From positions 25,326,963-25,390,962 of the forward strand of contig OX638133.1 in assembly GCA_951804985.1 (NCBI GenBank): a stretch of 64,000 nucleotides of DNA. Reading direction: 5' to 3'. The notes below the pieces were generated by a model. That model was given only the letters and a program-made list of their open reading frames with translations, ran no database searches and was not told the origin of the DNA. The translations under genes and the position numbers were made by a program. Shown here in pieces: positions 11,247-23,220 of this stretch (within the stretch, counting starts at the first letter, position 1; each line of letters begins with the position of its first letter). The stretch is from Dryomyza anilis (lineage: Eukaryota > Arthropoda > Insecta > Diptera > Dryomyzidae).

Positions 11247-11789
11247 TGAGAAAAACAAAATCAATTCAACAAATTGCGCTAAAATTCAAAATTTCAACTC
11301 AAACAATTACAGTAAATATACCAACTGTGATTAATTTTCGTATTTAATCGGCAGAGCGCGGTTGTCGTCATCGCTTTTACAATAATGATGCAGTCTTGTT
11401 TTGCCGTTGGCACCACCTGCACCGGGTAAATTCTAAATGACAACGCAAGAATATGAAATAAATTGTTACAACGTTGTCTGTTTGTCGTAGTTTGTTGTCT
11501 TTGCATTAAGGTTAAAAATATGATTTTCTCTTTTGGTGCAGCAGCACACACAACACAAATTTTTGATCACACCACGTTTTGCTGACAATTTTTATACACA
11601 CACTTTAACATGGGGCTCGTAAATATGCTCGTAAATTGAAAAAGAAACCCTTTTACGGTGTTGTCAAGTGTCACACTCGTGTCTGGTAGTATTTCGTGTC
11701 ATTTCACTTTTTTCCCAATTTGCGATTTTTGTGAACCAAAAGGGTGGTGGAACGTCACGAAAACAGCACATTACATTGTAAGGTTTCAC
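11247..11789. other. Possible unique sequence, no gene seen
   Basis: The base composition is more balanced than the neighbours (for example 11590-11790). No frame has recognisable domains. It continues beyond the hAT element at 11798-12410 into about 12411-12560, which was once contiguous with it. Confidence 0.45.
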
Positions 11790-11797
11790 GTTGGAAC

Positions 11798-12410
11798 TAG
11801 GGATGTCCAAAATACAACGATGTTTCCCGGAAAAAAATTTTCAATACGATGAATTTATTCATAAACATTATGAATTTTTTCACCAACTACCAGATTCATT
11901 ATATTGATACCACCGTTCATTAAATGACATATTAATGAATGCATTCATTATATATATATGAACAAAATATTCAATACAACGAATTTGAATTGTCATATTG
12001 ATGAATTTGTTTATAATATATATAAAAAAATCGGAAAAAAAAATTTTGTCCGAAAAAATGTTTTCGAACAAAAAATTCTTGAAAAAAAAAATTTTGAAAA
12101 TAAAATTTACAAAAAAAAAGATTTACGAAAAAAAAAATCTCGAAATTATTTTTTTTTTTTCTTCAAAAAACATTAAATTACCATTTTCTGCATACATGGT
12201 TTTCGTGTTTTTCTCAAAATGACGTATCATGGTCTCAGACAATTTTGTTTCCCAACGACATATAAAATCTTTATCATAATTTAAATTATTTACCTAATAA
12301 TTTTCCATTCGTTGCATTGAAAACTTCGATGTTTTTGTTCGATACATCGGAAAACTTCGATGTATTATATCGATCAAAGCATCGATATATTTTTCGGATA
12401 GACATCCCTT
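11798..12410. mobile_element. Non-autonomous hAT element, 613 bp, perfect 8-bp TSD
   Basis: The element begins TAGGGATGTCCAAAA and ends TTTTTCGGATAGACATCCCTT, giving inverted ends YAGGGATGTCC apart from the outermost base. It is flanked by a perfect direct repeat GTTGGAAC (11790-11797 and 12411-12418), the 8-bp duplication typical of hAT. The interior is very A-rich (12020-12170). It then has repeated CATCGA/CGATGT words (12330-12390) near the right end, possible transposase-binding subterminal repeats. There is no transposase. Confidence 0.88.
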
Positions 12411-12418
12411 GTTGGAAC

Positions 12419-12951
12419 ATAATGATGTCTAGAATTGCCTCTGGGGTTGTTGTAGAAAAGGGGGCGCTTCTTATAGGAAAAACATTTTTATTTTTGTTTC
12501 TCATGATACTTATATTACGAGTTTGACATTTTTTGATGCACTTTTTAAGGAAGGCGTGCGTCTTTAAAGAAATATTGCAAAATACTTAAATAACCTTTAA
12601 GACCCTTTGAGAAAAGGGTTCTGTTTTCATGCAATTTATAGTTTACTGAAATATCACTTATAATTCCAAGTAGCATATACTCAAACTATGTTCTAGAAAC
12701 TAACTTTTTTCTTTAATCGACAATTTCTCCGTTCCGTTTTCTATTAACTGGAATTAATCGCCACAAACATGTGATAACCATAACACTGTAGTTTAGGATT
12801 AACTGCAATATTCGACTACTAAAAGTCTTTCAAAATATTTTAAAGTTCTTCAAAAATGCTAAAACTGACTTAAGAGCAAAGTGTTTTTTTTTATCCATTT
12901 CTGTATTTCGACACGAAAGACTACAAAATAAAACGAGAAAAATGTTTGCCA
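12419..12951. other. Unassigned DNA, no gene seen
   Basis: The first 150 bases continue the possibly unique DNA that the hAT element split. The remainder is AT-rich without matches that I can see. Confidence 0.45.
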
Positions 12952-13189
12952 TGAACATCCCATACATCAATTATAAATAATTCACGGTTGCTGATTTTGA
13001 CAGCATACTCTGTTTGTTTCTATTACTTAATGTTTTTATGAAAATTGCTCTCGAATTTTCAGGCCCTTTTCAGCCACTTTTTATAATTATAAAAATACAG
13101 TCCCTTACACAACCAGTATTCCTAAAAACTGTAAACGCAATTTGTATTTCAATTTCCAAGACTAATTACAATATATCGATAATTACTAT

Positions 13190-13575
13190 TATTCCGATAG
13201 GTTTTTAAGATATTTGAATCTAAACTCGAAAAATATGTTTTTCTTTTACTATTTTTGTACGATTTTTTTAGCATTGTGAATCTAACGATAAATATGAAAA
13301 TGATTCATGGTTTTGTAGTACACAGTTCAAACTAACGACGGAAAAAACTAACTTTTTTGTATCGGCTCTAATTTTTTAAATATTCCAATAGGTTTTTAAG
13401 ATATTTCAATCGAAACTCGAAAAATATGGATTTTTTTTAGACCATTCTTGGACGATTTTTTTAACTTGTGAATCTATCGATAAATAAAATTATGATTTAT
13501 CGTTATACAGAGCATAGTTCAAACTAACGACGAACATTATTAACTTTTTTGTATCGGTTCTCATTTTTATAAGCC
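13190..13575. repeat. Two-copy tandem repeat, period about 191 bp
   Basis: ATTCCGATAGGTTTTTAAG at 13190 recurs as ATTCCAATAGGTTTTTAAG at 13381. Each is followed by CTCGAAAAATATG, a TACGA/GACGA-ATTTTTTT stretch, GTGAATCTA, and CAAACTAACGACG. The copies are diverged. It is internal to element I copy 2. Confidence 0.75.
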
Positions 13576-13882
13576 CTATCCACACAGTATCCATCAAAAA
13601 CAAATTACTGAAAAATAGCCGTTTTTACCCGAATTTTTCCTAAAACCACTATGTAATAGGAAAAAAAAACTGAGTATGCAATGAGAAAAAGCATACTTTA
13701 GATATCATGTAATGATATTGTCAGATGAGGAACACTAGTATTTGTATTGAAAATTGTTTATATAAAAGAGTTCCAAAATTAAGTTCTCAGGAAATATTTT
13801 AAAAAGTGGATCAATTAGAAAAAAGTTAGTAATTTGATTAGTTAGTTTGGACTATGCTCTAGATAATCATACATCATTTTGA

Positions 13883-14566
13883 TACCCTACACTACGAGTG
13901 AAAGGGTATATTCAGTTTGGTACGCCGTTTGTAACACCCAGAAGGAAGCATCCCCAGTATGGAAAAGTATAAATATTCTTGATCAGCATGATCTCATGTC
14001 TGTTGAAATCCCTAAAACTTAAAAAACTGAAGAGTTAGATAAAAGAAACTTATAATTTAGATTACTTATATACCTACGCTGTATGTGCGAAAAGATTGGC
14101 GAGATCGGTTAATTGGGACCTGTGATCTGACCATTTATATTCAAATAACTCATATAAAACATACATCTACAGATCAATTTTACTGTATACGTGCTTAGGT
14201 AAACTTTTTTGGTCAAATATATATTGGCCTCATGCTCAAATACATGAAAATAATGTTTTCCCGAGAAAAGATTTGCGGTTCCCAAAAAACAAAAATCGTA
14301 ATTCGGCACACCTACCCATTTGTAAATATGGGTATCAAATGAATGGAAATTCTTCAGCGATTGAAAGTTTGTAGTTATTTTCAGGACTCGTATACCCTGG
14401 TGACCTATATACCACTTTGAATAGTAACCACATATATGCGTAGGGTATTTAGTCGGCTTAGACCGTCTATAATGACTATCATTTTGATAATCCTAACTAT
14501 CATAATTACACCTACAATGTCCCTACTCTCAAAAATTTCCCATGTGATCTAACCTTCCCAACTGGT
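13883..14566 (-). mobile_element. Mini-me/DINE-like element F, copy 1
   Basis: Read on the minus strand it begins CCAGTTGGGAAGGTTAG and ends GTGTAGGGTA. It has a hairpin-forming GTCTAAGCCGAC-type word near the start and GATCAAGAATAT with ACTTTTCCATAC near the end. These are shared with copies at 17851, 19001 and 21751. The GATCAAGAATATATATACTTT-like core is widespread in fly mini-me/DINE repeats, which are known to seed (GTCY)n runs; only a remnant (ATGTCTGTTG) is left here. It has no coding capacity. Confidence 0.75.
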
Positions 14567-14862
14567 TTTGTTTATCATTAAATCCTAAATGATAAAATAA
14601 AAATCTCTAAAAAAAATCAAAATTATCCGAGTTTATTTCCAATTATCTTTAAAACGTATTGGAATATTATAAATCCTTAGTATATTAAAATTAGTCTATT
14701 TATTTTTTCTAAGTAGTCGGTGAGAACGGCTTAAAAATACTTTTGCAATTTTCTCAAAAACGTGGCGTTATAGAAAAAAACTGAGTATGCAGTCAAACTC
14801 AGCAGCAGCGAATTATATAGAATTGATGTATGGGATGTCCAAGTCAAATATCGTGTTGGTTA

Positions 14863-15250
14863 CACAGAAAACAATAATCGACGTAAATATAGCAACGACA
14901 TTAATTGCATTCATTAATCAATCCAGCAATGAAATTCACTAATTTATTGAACACATTTGCTTTTATTTATAAGCAATTGTTTTCGCTAATATAAATATGT
15001 GTACTTCAATGCAGCAAATAATTTAGTCTGCGTAGTTTTAGCAAATATAATTTCTGAAACAGCGCCGACTAATTAATTTGCTGCATTGACGTACAAATAT
15101 TCATATTAGACAACGGAATTTCTAAATTAACAAAGATAAGCAAATGTTTTAATGGAAACATTTGCTATTCTAATGAATTTCATTGCAGGATTGATTAATG
15201 AATGCAATTAATGTCGGTTGCTATATTTAAGTCGATTATTTTTTTCTGTG
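14863..15250. mobile_element. MITE family E, copy 1 (388 bp)
   Basis: The inverted ends are about 80 bp long: CACAGAAAACAATAATCGAC on the left, against CACAGAAAAAAATAATCGAC read from the right. Both continue through AAATATAGCAAC, GACATTAATTGCATTCATTA and TCAATCC. TA precedes the left end, but the right flank reads CA, so the target duplication is imperfect. It is flanked on both sides by copies of GCGAATTATATAGAATTGATG-like sequence, the terminus of element I. A second copy lies at 42681-43456. Confidence 0.82.
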
Positions 15251-15304
15251 CAGCGAATAATATAGAATTGGTGTATAAGATGTCCATGTCAAAAATCGTC
15301 TTGG

Positions 15305-16576
15305 GTAGTGCTATAAGACGAAAATGAATTTAAAAGTAAATAATATTGACGTCATTTTCACGTCATTCGTTCGACGTAAGAAAGAGACCTTAGTTTTTCA
15401 CAAACAAACATTTTTCACACGTTATTGAGATGCCCCATATGTTCGAAATGTAGCATTTAAAGCTGTCTCATAAGTTTTTAGGGAACATCTTAATTTAAAT
15501 AAAATACAACATTATCAAAATTCTACGTAATGCCCTGCTATATATTCTACATTTTTTTTTTTGTAAAACTGCTAACGAGCCCCAAAACTTAAAGCGTGCC
15601 ATAATTAATAGCGTCATAAATAACCGGCTCATTATTTTACAACCGGCAACCATGGCAACATTTTAGCCTTTTCTCGCCAACATGCATTAATTAGTTTCAA
15701 AGAAATTCACTTGTTAACTATTTATGAGTTTTCTTTTATTAGATGGCAACGTTGCCAGCCAGACTGACGTGCATTTGCTGTTTGTTTCAACCACACACAC
15801 ATGTGTGAGTTACAACAACATCTCATAGTTAAATGTGTAACGACGGACCACCCGGTACAGAATTTAGTTCCGCCCGACGAACCATGAAATGGTGTTTTGA
15901 ACACTATGCGCTGGTGAAAATTGCTCAGAGGGCGTTTGAGTTCTCGTCAGCTTCAGGTAACGCACGAGCGACCCCTTGTGGGAAATTTTAATAATAAGCT
16001 GCGCAATAATCGAGAATGGCGCTTAAATGTCAAAAGTCATTTGTTAGGAGGTGTAATACTGAATTTTTCACATATTGTTCTTTTAATTAACAAAAAAAAA
16101 GGGTTTATGACTCGTTTTTGGCGAATAAATTCAGTTAAGAGCAAACAGAATATTGTTGCTGGAAATATAGAAAAAAAAGTGCCACAACACACATTAGTAT
16201 TTTGTAATTTACAATGATTTTCAAATGTCTTTAGAATCCATACTCTGGCAATATGTCACAAAGCATCCTTTTGCAAAGCGTCGTAAAGGTTATTTAAGAA
16301 TTTCAATGAAGAAGTTGGCAATCCAGAAATTTTAAATAAACAAAACTAATTGTTAAAACATTTGTTAAATTCAATATCCGAGTAGCCGAATGACTTTTAC
16401 GATTTAGCTAAATCACGGACCTACTGAAACAGTTTGGGCGATTTTTTGGCGAAATAAACACGAAAAACCAATGCTTTTTGAGAATAAACATTTGGTGCAA
16501 TAATTCTGGGCTCTTGAGGCGTATAGCTTTTAAATTACACTTAGCGCACCTATTTTATCATCAGAAATGAAAGTCA
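15305..16576. other. Possible unique sequence, no confirmed gene
   Basis: The part at 15590-16010 is less AT-rich than its surroundings and not matched elsewhere in the window. It contains CAGCTTCAGGTAACG near 15950, which resembles a splice donor, but no good reading frame runs into it. I cannot support an exon call. Confidence 0.4.
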
Positions 16577-17547
16577 TATCGTCACTGTCATGCCAAAGGG
16601 GCGAATGTGCATTTTTAAAAATGTTGGGAAACCAAATTTTAAAGTTTGAAGTGCTTTAAAAATTAGCAAAATTTATATTTTTTTCAAATTTTTCTGTTAT
16701 TTTGGTTTATTTGTCAATTATTATGACGTATGTATGTAAAATATCTTTAGATTTGGACAACCTACTGTATTATAAATACGGATTTTGTGAGACTATATCC
16801 TGATCAAAACGAAAATATTTTTGTTTTTTTATGCTATAACTTTTTATTAGCGCAAGATAAAATAGTAATATAGGCATTAATTGTTTGATTTTTTTTTTGT
16901 CAAACATTAATTTGTCATTTGTTATTTGCAGGCAAAAATGTTTGGAAAAATATTTTTAAATAATGATGACAATCGATAGGTGCTTTAAAAACAAACAATA
17001 AATACCTTTACACTACTGTTTTATCTTGCACTAACAATAGCAAAAAAAACGAAGAATTTGAAAATCTTGTCTTGCCAAAAGGGCGAATCTTTTCGTTTTT
17101 TTGCTATAACTCTTTAATGGTACTAAATAAAATAGTGATGTAAAAGCAATTATTGTTTGTTTCTATTGTTTGTTCGATCTGCATCATTATTTAAAAATAT
17201 TTTGCCAAACATTTTTTCCTGCAAATAACAAATAACAAATTATTGTTTGGCAAAATATTTTTAATTAATGATGCAGATAGGTGCTTTGAAAACAAACAAT
17301 AAATGCCTTTATACCACTACTTTATTTTATACCAATAAAAAGTTATGACGAAAAAACCAGAAGATTCGCCCTTTTGGCATGACAAGATTTTCAATTTTTC
17401 GAATTCGTCCTCTTGGTTTTGTTTTGTGGCTAGAAATATCCAACAAAATGACACGCGATTTTGGCACAGAATACTTGAGGATAAACTACATTCAAACATG
17501 TAAAAAACGCAAATGTCAAAAATTACACATAGTGATAGTGACGATAT
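16577..17547 (+). repeat. Hairpin repeat H, copy 1 (971 bp)
   Basis: The ends are ATATCGTCACTGTCATGCC and, inverted, ATATCGTCACTATCA. Inside are two consecutive long imperfect hairpins (about 16832-17041 and 17102-17349). Each has arms carrying GCTATAACT, AAATAGTGATGTAAA and CATCATTATTTAAAAATAT-like sequence, answered by ATTTTTAAATAATGATG, GATAGGTGCTTT and AAGTTAT. A spacer with CGCCCTTTTGGCATGACAAG recurs between and beside the hairpins. An inverted copy lies at 38584-39533 and an end fragment at 1-66. No protein is encoded. Confidence 0.78.
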
Positions 17548-17850
17548 ATTCATATGAATTTGGACATTCTAGAACAATGACGTTTTCAGTTTTTCCCATC
17601 CCCAATTTCAAGGATATTCGACAACAACGAAAAACCACGTTTTTGAGATTCTATTGGTTGGTAGGCGTTGAATACAAAATCAGACTTATTTTTGTTTTAT
17701 TCAAAACATGCATAACAGACCACAAGTTATATGTACATATCAATTTTTAAAATTCCTTTCACAGGACCTGAGATATGAAGTAAAAAGGACTCATTTTTGG
17801 GAAATAAATAAGCAAATCTCATCAATTCCAATCCTCTTTTATTAAAAAAC

Positions 17851-18215
17851 CAGTTGGGAAGGTTAGATTACATGGGAAATTTTAAAGTAGGTGTAATTAT
17901 AATAGTTAGGATTATCAAAATTATAGTCGGTCTAAGCCGACTACAAATACCCTACACATATGTGTGGTTACCATTCAAAGTGATATATAGGTCACCAGGG
18001 TATACGAATCCTGAAAATAACTACAAACATTCAATCGCTGAAGAATTTCCATTCATTTGATACCCATATTTACAAATGGGTAGGTGAATTTCAACTCAGG
18101 AGGTCATGCTGATCAAGAATATATATACTTTTCCATACCGGAGATGCTTCCTTCTGGGTGTTACAAACGGCGTACCAAACTGAATATACCCTTTCACTCT
18201 TAGTGTAGGGTATAA
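17851..18215 (+). mobile_element. Mini-me/DINE-like element F, copy 2 (internally deleted)
   Basis: It begins CAGTTGGGAAGGTTAG and ends TAGTGTAGGGTATAAAA. The hairpin word TAGTCGGTCTAAGCCGACTA lies near the start. Compared with the copy at 19001-19718, the centre with the (GTCY)n run is missing: the sequence jumps from AATGGGTAGGTGAATTTC to AACTCAGGAGGTCATGCTG. The last 110 bases match the other copies closely. Confidence 0.8.
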
Positions 18216-19000
18216 AAACGTAAACGTCAAAATTGTGCATACGAATTATAAATATTATTAAGCATAATAAATTCGTAAAAATATTAATAACTCGTATTTT
18301 TTTTCTTTTTTACAATATTATTGAGAGATAATTGGGTGAAATTTATGAATTCATTGGACCTCTTGATACCAGATATAAACCCTATTTCATAATAATACTG
18401 TACAAATACTGAAACACAATTGATCAATAGTCATTTTATGGCTTTCGTAATGTTGAAGCCAAAAGCATCTTTGATTTTTCTAACTGGTCGTTAATTCTGA
18501 CTATTTAAAGGATCGTCTATATATTTTATCAATTACTCTAAAACTCTGTTCGTCATTTTTTCAGGATTTCTAAACTCCTGCGTGATATAATAATTTGCAC
18601 TGCTCGATTCCTTCGGCTTTATAATGCCAATTTGAGTACCATTTTTTTAAAAATTTGAATTTGATTATCACAATTTTCGTCCTATTTGTTGATAACTCTG
18701 AACTTTTTCTATAGTTTCTTCAAGATTTTGCATTCCTGGCGACAGTGGTATAAGTTATATTGTTTGATTTGGCACTTTTCCTTTCGACAAATTCTTCAGG
18801 TCTGCAAATAACCATAAATTTAGTAATACGGTTAGCCAACAATTTTTTGTTTTTGTTAATTGTTGTTTGTTTTACTCCCCAGTATATAGCACTTTGTACC
18901 TGGCTAAGGTCTTGCCCGCAAAAACAATATTTTTGCCATAACTCCATTTTAGGTCGAAAAACAAACAACAATTTATTTTTGTTCAATAACATATATATTT
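18216..19000. other. Unassigned DNA between two F elements
   Basis: This is moderately AT-rich sequence without recognisable repeats or coding domains. Both flanking F elements point inward with the same GGGTATA end, so the block lies between inverted copies. Confidence 0.45.
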
Positions 19001-19718
19001 ATACACTACACTAAGAGTGAAAGGGTATATTCAGTTTGGTACGCCGTTTGTAACACCCAGAAGGAAGCATCTCCGGTATGGAAAAGTATATATATTCTTG
19101 ATCAGCATGACCTCCTGAGTCGATATAGCGATGTCCGTCTGTCCGTCTGTCTGTCCGTCTGTCTGTCTGTCTGTCTGTTGAAATCCCTAAGACTTTTAAA
19201 ATTGAAGAGCTAGATAAATGAAACTTATAACTTAGATTACTAATATACCTACGCTGTATGTGCGAAAAAATTGGCGAGATCGGTCCATTGCGACCTATGA
19301 TCCGACCACTTTTGTTCAAATACCTCATATAAAATGTACATATAAAGATCAATATTTATGTATACGTGCTTAGATAAACTTTTTTGGTCAAATATATATT
19401 GATATCATGCTCAAATACATTATAATAATGTTTTCCGGCAAAAAGACTTGTGGTTCACAAAAAAAAATCGAAATTCGGTACACCTACCCATTTGTAAATA
19501 TGGGTATCAAATGAATGGAAATTCTTCAGCGATTGAATGTTTGTAGTTATTTTCAGGATTCGTATACCCTGGTGACCTATATATCACTTTGAATGGTAAC
19601 CACACATATGTGTAGGGTATTTATAGTCGGCTTAGACCGACTATAATTTTGATAATCCTAACTATCATAATTACACCTACTTTAAAATTTCCCATGTGAT
19701 CTAACCTTCCCAACTGGT
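19001..19718 (-). mobile_element. Mini-me/DINE-like element F, copy 3, with (GTCY)n
   Basis: On the plus strand it runs from TACACTACACTAAGAGTG to CCTTCCCAACTGG. The run of GTCCGTCTGTCCGTCTGTC-type words at 19134-19178 is the (GTCY)n microsatellite characteristic of mini-me elements. It follows the core GTATATATATTCTTGATCAG. The hairpin TAGTCGGCTTAGACCGACTA lies at 19624-19644. It is the fullest of the closely related copies. Confidence 0.82.
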
Positions 19719-19920
19719 TTTTATTTCCATTTTTGGGTAAAAATGTCATTTTAAAGATCATGGCAACTTTTCGACAAACTTGAATTTAATAATATTGTTT
19801 ATGCTAATATTCCCCTCCATATCGTAGACAATACCAGTGTATAAAAATTAAATAAAATATATTTGATTAATAATACTACACAACAAAATGAGAAAATTGT
19901 TTTCGCTGAAAATGGCACTA

Positions 19921-20171
19921 AAGGGATTTTCAAAAAGAGCGCTACAAATGTTTTTTTGAAGGGTTTTTTTACATTTTATGATAGATAGATATACGAGCCA
20001 ACAACGAGTCCAATTTATTAAAATTTACTACCGAAATTCGAATTCGTATATCTTTCCGTCATGAAATGGCAAATCTTACTGAAGAGAAATATCAAAAGAG
20101 CGGCAAGAAATATGGCGTCGTTTGCTGTCCCTGTCGCTCTACTTTTGTAGCGTCCCTGTTGAAAAACCCTT
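19921..20171 (-). mobile_element. Internally deleted mariner derivative, 251 bp
   Basis: It has the same ends as the transposon at 3438-4672 (AAGGGATTTTCAAAAAGAGC; right end inverted, AAGGGTTTTTCAACAGGGAC). TA flanks both sides (19919-19920 and 20172-20173). It keeps the 5' part of the transposase region, including the intact CAACAACGAG where the long copy has a stop codon. It has lost everything from about codon 20 to the far end. It is a MITE-like derivative of the same family. Confidence 0.9.
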
Positions 20172-20599
20172 TATTTTTGTATTATTGCCAATGACTCGCA
20201 GAATTCAAATATATTAATAAAAAAATTCTACGGATAGGTTTACGAGATATCGGCCAATAACTTTTGAACCGAGCTTTTATATATTTGAAAATATTTCGCG
20301 TTTTAAATAACGGATTCGATCAAATTTAATACTAAATACAAAACAATTTAAAATCCAATTAATATTTCTCACAACATTTTGAAATTGGTTTACTGGTTTG
20401 AGAGAATTCGATAGAAGAATTCGAAAAATGTAAACAAACAATTAAATCAAAGATGCCTTTAAAAAATTGGAAAAAATCTAAAAAGCGACACGATTCACAG
20501 TCTGTCATATTCCAAAATAAGCCTGCACTTTTTTTAAAGAAAACGACGTAAATAATTGTTTCATCACCTTTTCATCATTAATTGAAATGCTTCAATTTT

Positions 20600-21180
20600 T
20601 AATCATCTTAATTAATAAATTAACAGAAAAAACAAAAAAGTTACATCAATACAATTAAATAATTTGCTGAAACGACTATTGAATTAATTGCATTAACAAT
20701 GGTCGTTGCTGAGCTCAACTATAGCCGCGGCTCGTCTTCATGATGCGAGATTGCAGCGAATGAACGCCGACAAACAAGCAAATGATGTAATTTTGGTGGC
20801 GCGCATATTATTCCCATTTGGTATATGCCAAGATATACACTTATAAAGCTTGATCATCCTCTAAGAGTGTTGTCAAAAATGGTGATGATGGCAATGGTTG
20901 CATATTTAGTTATGCTTCCAACTTCAACATAAGAAAAGTATATGTTATGTACTTTCACAAGAATTTATAACATTCTTTTTTAATTAACTAAATGGGAATT
21001 ATAAAGACTGTGAAGATAATAAAAATACTTTTAAATCGTCGACTATAGCAATTAAATAATTTGCTATTTATGCAAAGTCCTTAATTGGTATATTTTTGGA
21101 ATTAAATCACATTTTTAGCGAATGTGTTTGGTAAATACATTAGAACTCAATTAATTTCGTTGCTGGAACAGTAATGGTAC
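20600..21180. repeat. Diverged relative of MITE family E
   Basis: TTACATCAATACAATTAAAT and GCTGAAACGACTATTGAATT resemble the interior of the copy at 42681. AACTCAATTAATTTCGTTGC near the right resembles that family's right arm. The stretch 20625-20740 is repeated in inverse at 28745-28860, including the shared AACAATGGTCGTT and GAGCTCAACT. The ends are too eroded to place. Confidence 0.5.
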
Positions 21181-21184
21181 ATAA

Positions 21185-21211
21185 TCTATATATATAAAAC
21201 TTTTGGTCCGT

Positions 21212-21243
<32 letters not shown>

Positions 21244-22409
21244 TCCAGCATCACGTCTAAACCGCTTAACCGATTTAACTGAAATTTTGTAACAGGATAC
21301 TATGGAGTCCGGAGGGTGACTTAGGCTATATATGGGCGGGATTGTACAAGGGGGCGTGACACCTCCCATACAACCTAAACTTTCTACGCGTTGTAACTTG
21401 GGACTTAGACCAGCTAAGAAGATAAAAAAAAACACAAATAAAAAAAACTGAAACACAAAAAAAAAAAAAACAAAATCATAAAAGCAAAATCAAACACAAA
21501 ACCAAAATCAAAAGCACAAAACTAAAGCAATTACACACAAGCAAATTAAAAACAAAAAAAGATGGAAAAACAAAAGCAAATACAAAGAACAAAAGCAGAA
21601 GCAGAAAAACAAAATCATAAACACAAAAATGAAAGAAAACATAAAAAAAGCAAAAACAAAGGTTTTGTACCAAAATTAAAAACATAAAAACAAAAGTAAA
21701 AACAAAAGAAAAATAAAAAAACAAAATCAAAATCAAAAACATAAAAAACGAGTTGGGAAAGTTAGGTCACATGGGTAAGTTCGGTCACATGGGGCGGATT
21801 TTTATAGTCGGTCGGGCCCGACTATGGAATACCCTACACCTTTGGTGGAGATATTAATGAGGAATATTTAATTGTATACCTTCATTTTAAATTTTTAATT
21901 ATGCTGAACCTCAGAATATTATTCATACATCAGAAATTTACGTCTTATATCCCCATAAATTAAAAAATTTATATAAAGTATAAAAAACTAAAAAAAAAAA
22001 TTGAAAAAAATAACGCCTATATTTAAAATTTTGAAAGGCTAGTATTTCATAGATTTTATTTTAATAATTTACGGATCAAATTTCCACTATGAAAACCCGG
22101 AAAATAATGAAAAAAAAAAGTGGGCGGATCACGCCCATTTTTGGACCACATATTATTTGGTAAATTATAACAATACCTTTTAAATTTTATAACTATACCT
22201 TGAATACTTTTCGAGTTATTAGTTTCGAAAGAGTTATATAAAAGTGACTTGTATGGGAGGTGGGCGTGTCCGTTGACCGATTTGGCTCATTTTCAAACTC
22301 AGTACCTACTTTTGGCTAAAATATATTGAGACGAATCATCGCATTCTGATCAGTATTTCTCAAGTTATTCTGTATTCGGACAGCAAGACAGCAAGACAGC
22401 AAGACAGCA

Positions 22410-22461
<52 letters not shown>

Positions 22462-23220
22462 GGACATGGCTAAACGGACTCGGGTAGTGATGCTGATCAA
22501 GAATATATATACTTTTCCATACCGGACACGCCTCCTAAGGGGCGTTACAATATATGCACAAAGTTAATATACCCTGTACCTCATAGGTGTAGGGTATAAA
22601 AATCAAAATTAAAATCAGCAAAACTCACAAACGCAAAATCAAAACAACAGAAGCACAAAATCTAATCGCAAAAACACCGTAACCAAAAGCGCAGAAACAA
22701 AAGCAACATTCAAAACAGAAAAAAAAATAAAAGCAAAAATACAAAAACTAAAGTAAAGACTCAAAACAAAAGCAAAAATACAATATCAAAACAAAAATAA
22801 AAAACAAAATCAAATCAGACAAAAACAAAAGAAAAACCACAAAATCAAACCAAAAACAAAAGAAAAAGCACAAAATCAAACCAAAAACAAAAGAAAAACC
22901 ACAAATCTAAATCAAAACCAAAAAAGCAAAACCACAAAAACAAAAGATAAACACATAATTAAAAACGTAAAAATATCAAAAATACAAAAATCAAAAACGC
23001 ACAAAACAAAATTTAAACATACAAAAGCAAAACACAAATATACAAAAAATTAAAGCAATGAGAAAAAGTCAATTTTAAAAACAAAATCAAAAGAAAAACC
23101 AGAAGCAACTAAATAAAAAAATGCAAAATTAAAAGAATAGCAAAAACAAAAACGGCAAAAACAAAAATGAAAATTAATGCTTAAAAAATGGGTAAAAAAA
23201 AAATCAATAAAAAAAATTAA
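21185..23220 (+). mobile_element. Helitron 5' part with A-rich interior, interrupted
   Basis: The start TCTATATATATAAAACTTTT after an A, the (GTCTGTCT)n run at 21210-21240 and the shared head (GTTCCAGCATCACGTCTAAA) match the complete Helitron at 7346. Instead of the 15-bp minisatellite, the interior is an A-rich array of ACAAAAGCAAAA-type words (21425-21750 and 22604-23220). This is split by a mini-me-like element (21751-22603). I do not find a CTAG end with hairpin, so the 3' end is missing or altered. Confidence 0.75.
21751..22603 (+). mobile_element. Mini-me/DINE-like element F, diverged subfamily
   Basis: It begins AGTTGGGAAAGTTAGG with the hairpin ATAGTCGGTCGGGCCCGACTAT near the start. 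It ends CATAGGTGTAGGGTATAAAA after GATCAAGAATATATATACTT. A tetranucleotide run of GACAGACA words (22380-22460) is the (GTCY)n tract on the other strand. It lies within the A-rich interior of a Helitron, with ACAAAATCAAAA-like sequence on both sides. It is longer than and distinct from copies 1-3. Confidence 0.8.

Larger units (their letters stand above)
12952..14840. mobile_element. Terminal-inverted-repeat element I, copy 2
   Basis: The left end reads GAACATCCCATACATCAAT and the right end, on the other strand, GGACATCCCATACATCAATT. The match continues inward through GCATACTCTG/GCATACTCAG to AAAATTGC, giving inverted ends of about 95 bp. The interior contains a two-copy tandem repeat (13190-13575). 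A mini-me-like element is inserted at 13883-14566. Comparison with copy 1 (5222-7302), where TAGATAACCATAATT runs on without interruption, confirms the insertion. No coding frame is present. Confidence 0.72.
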
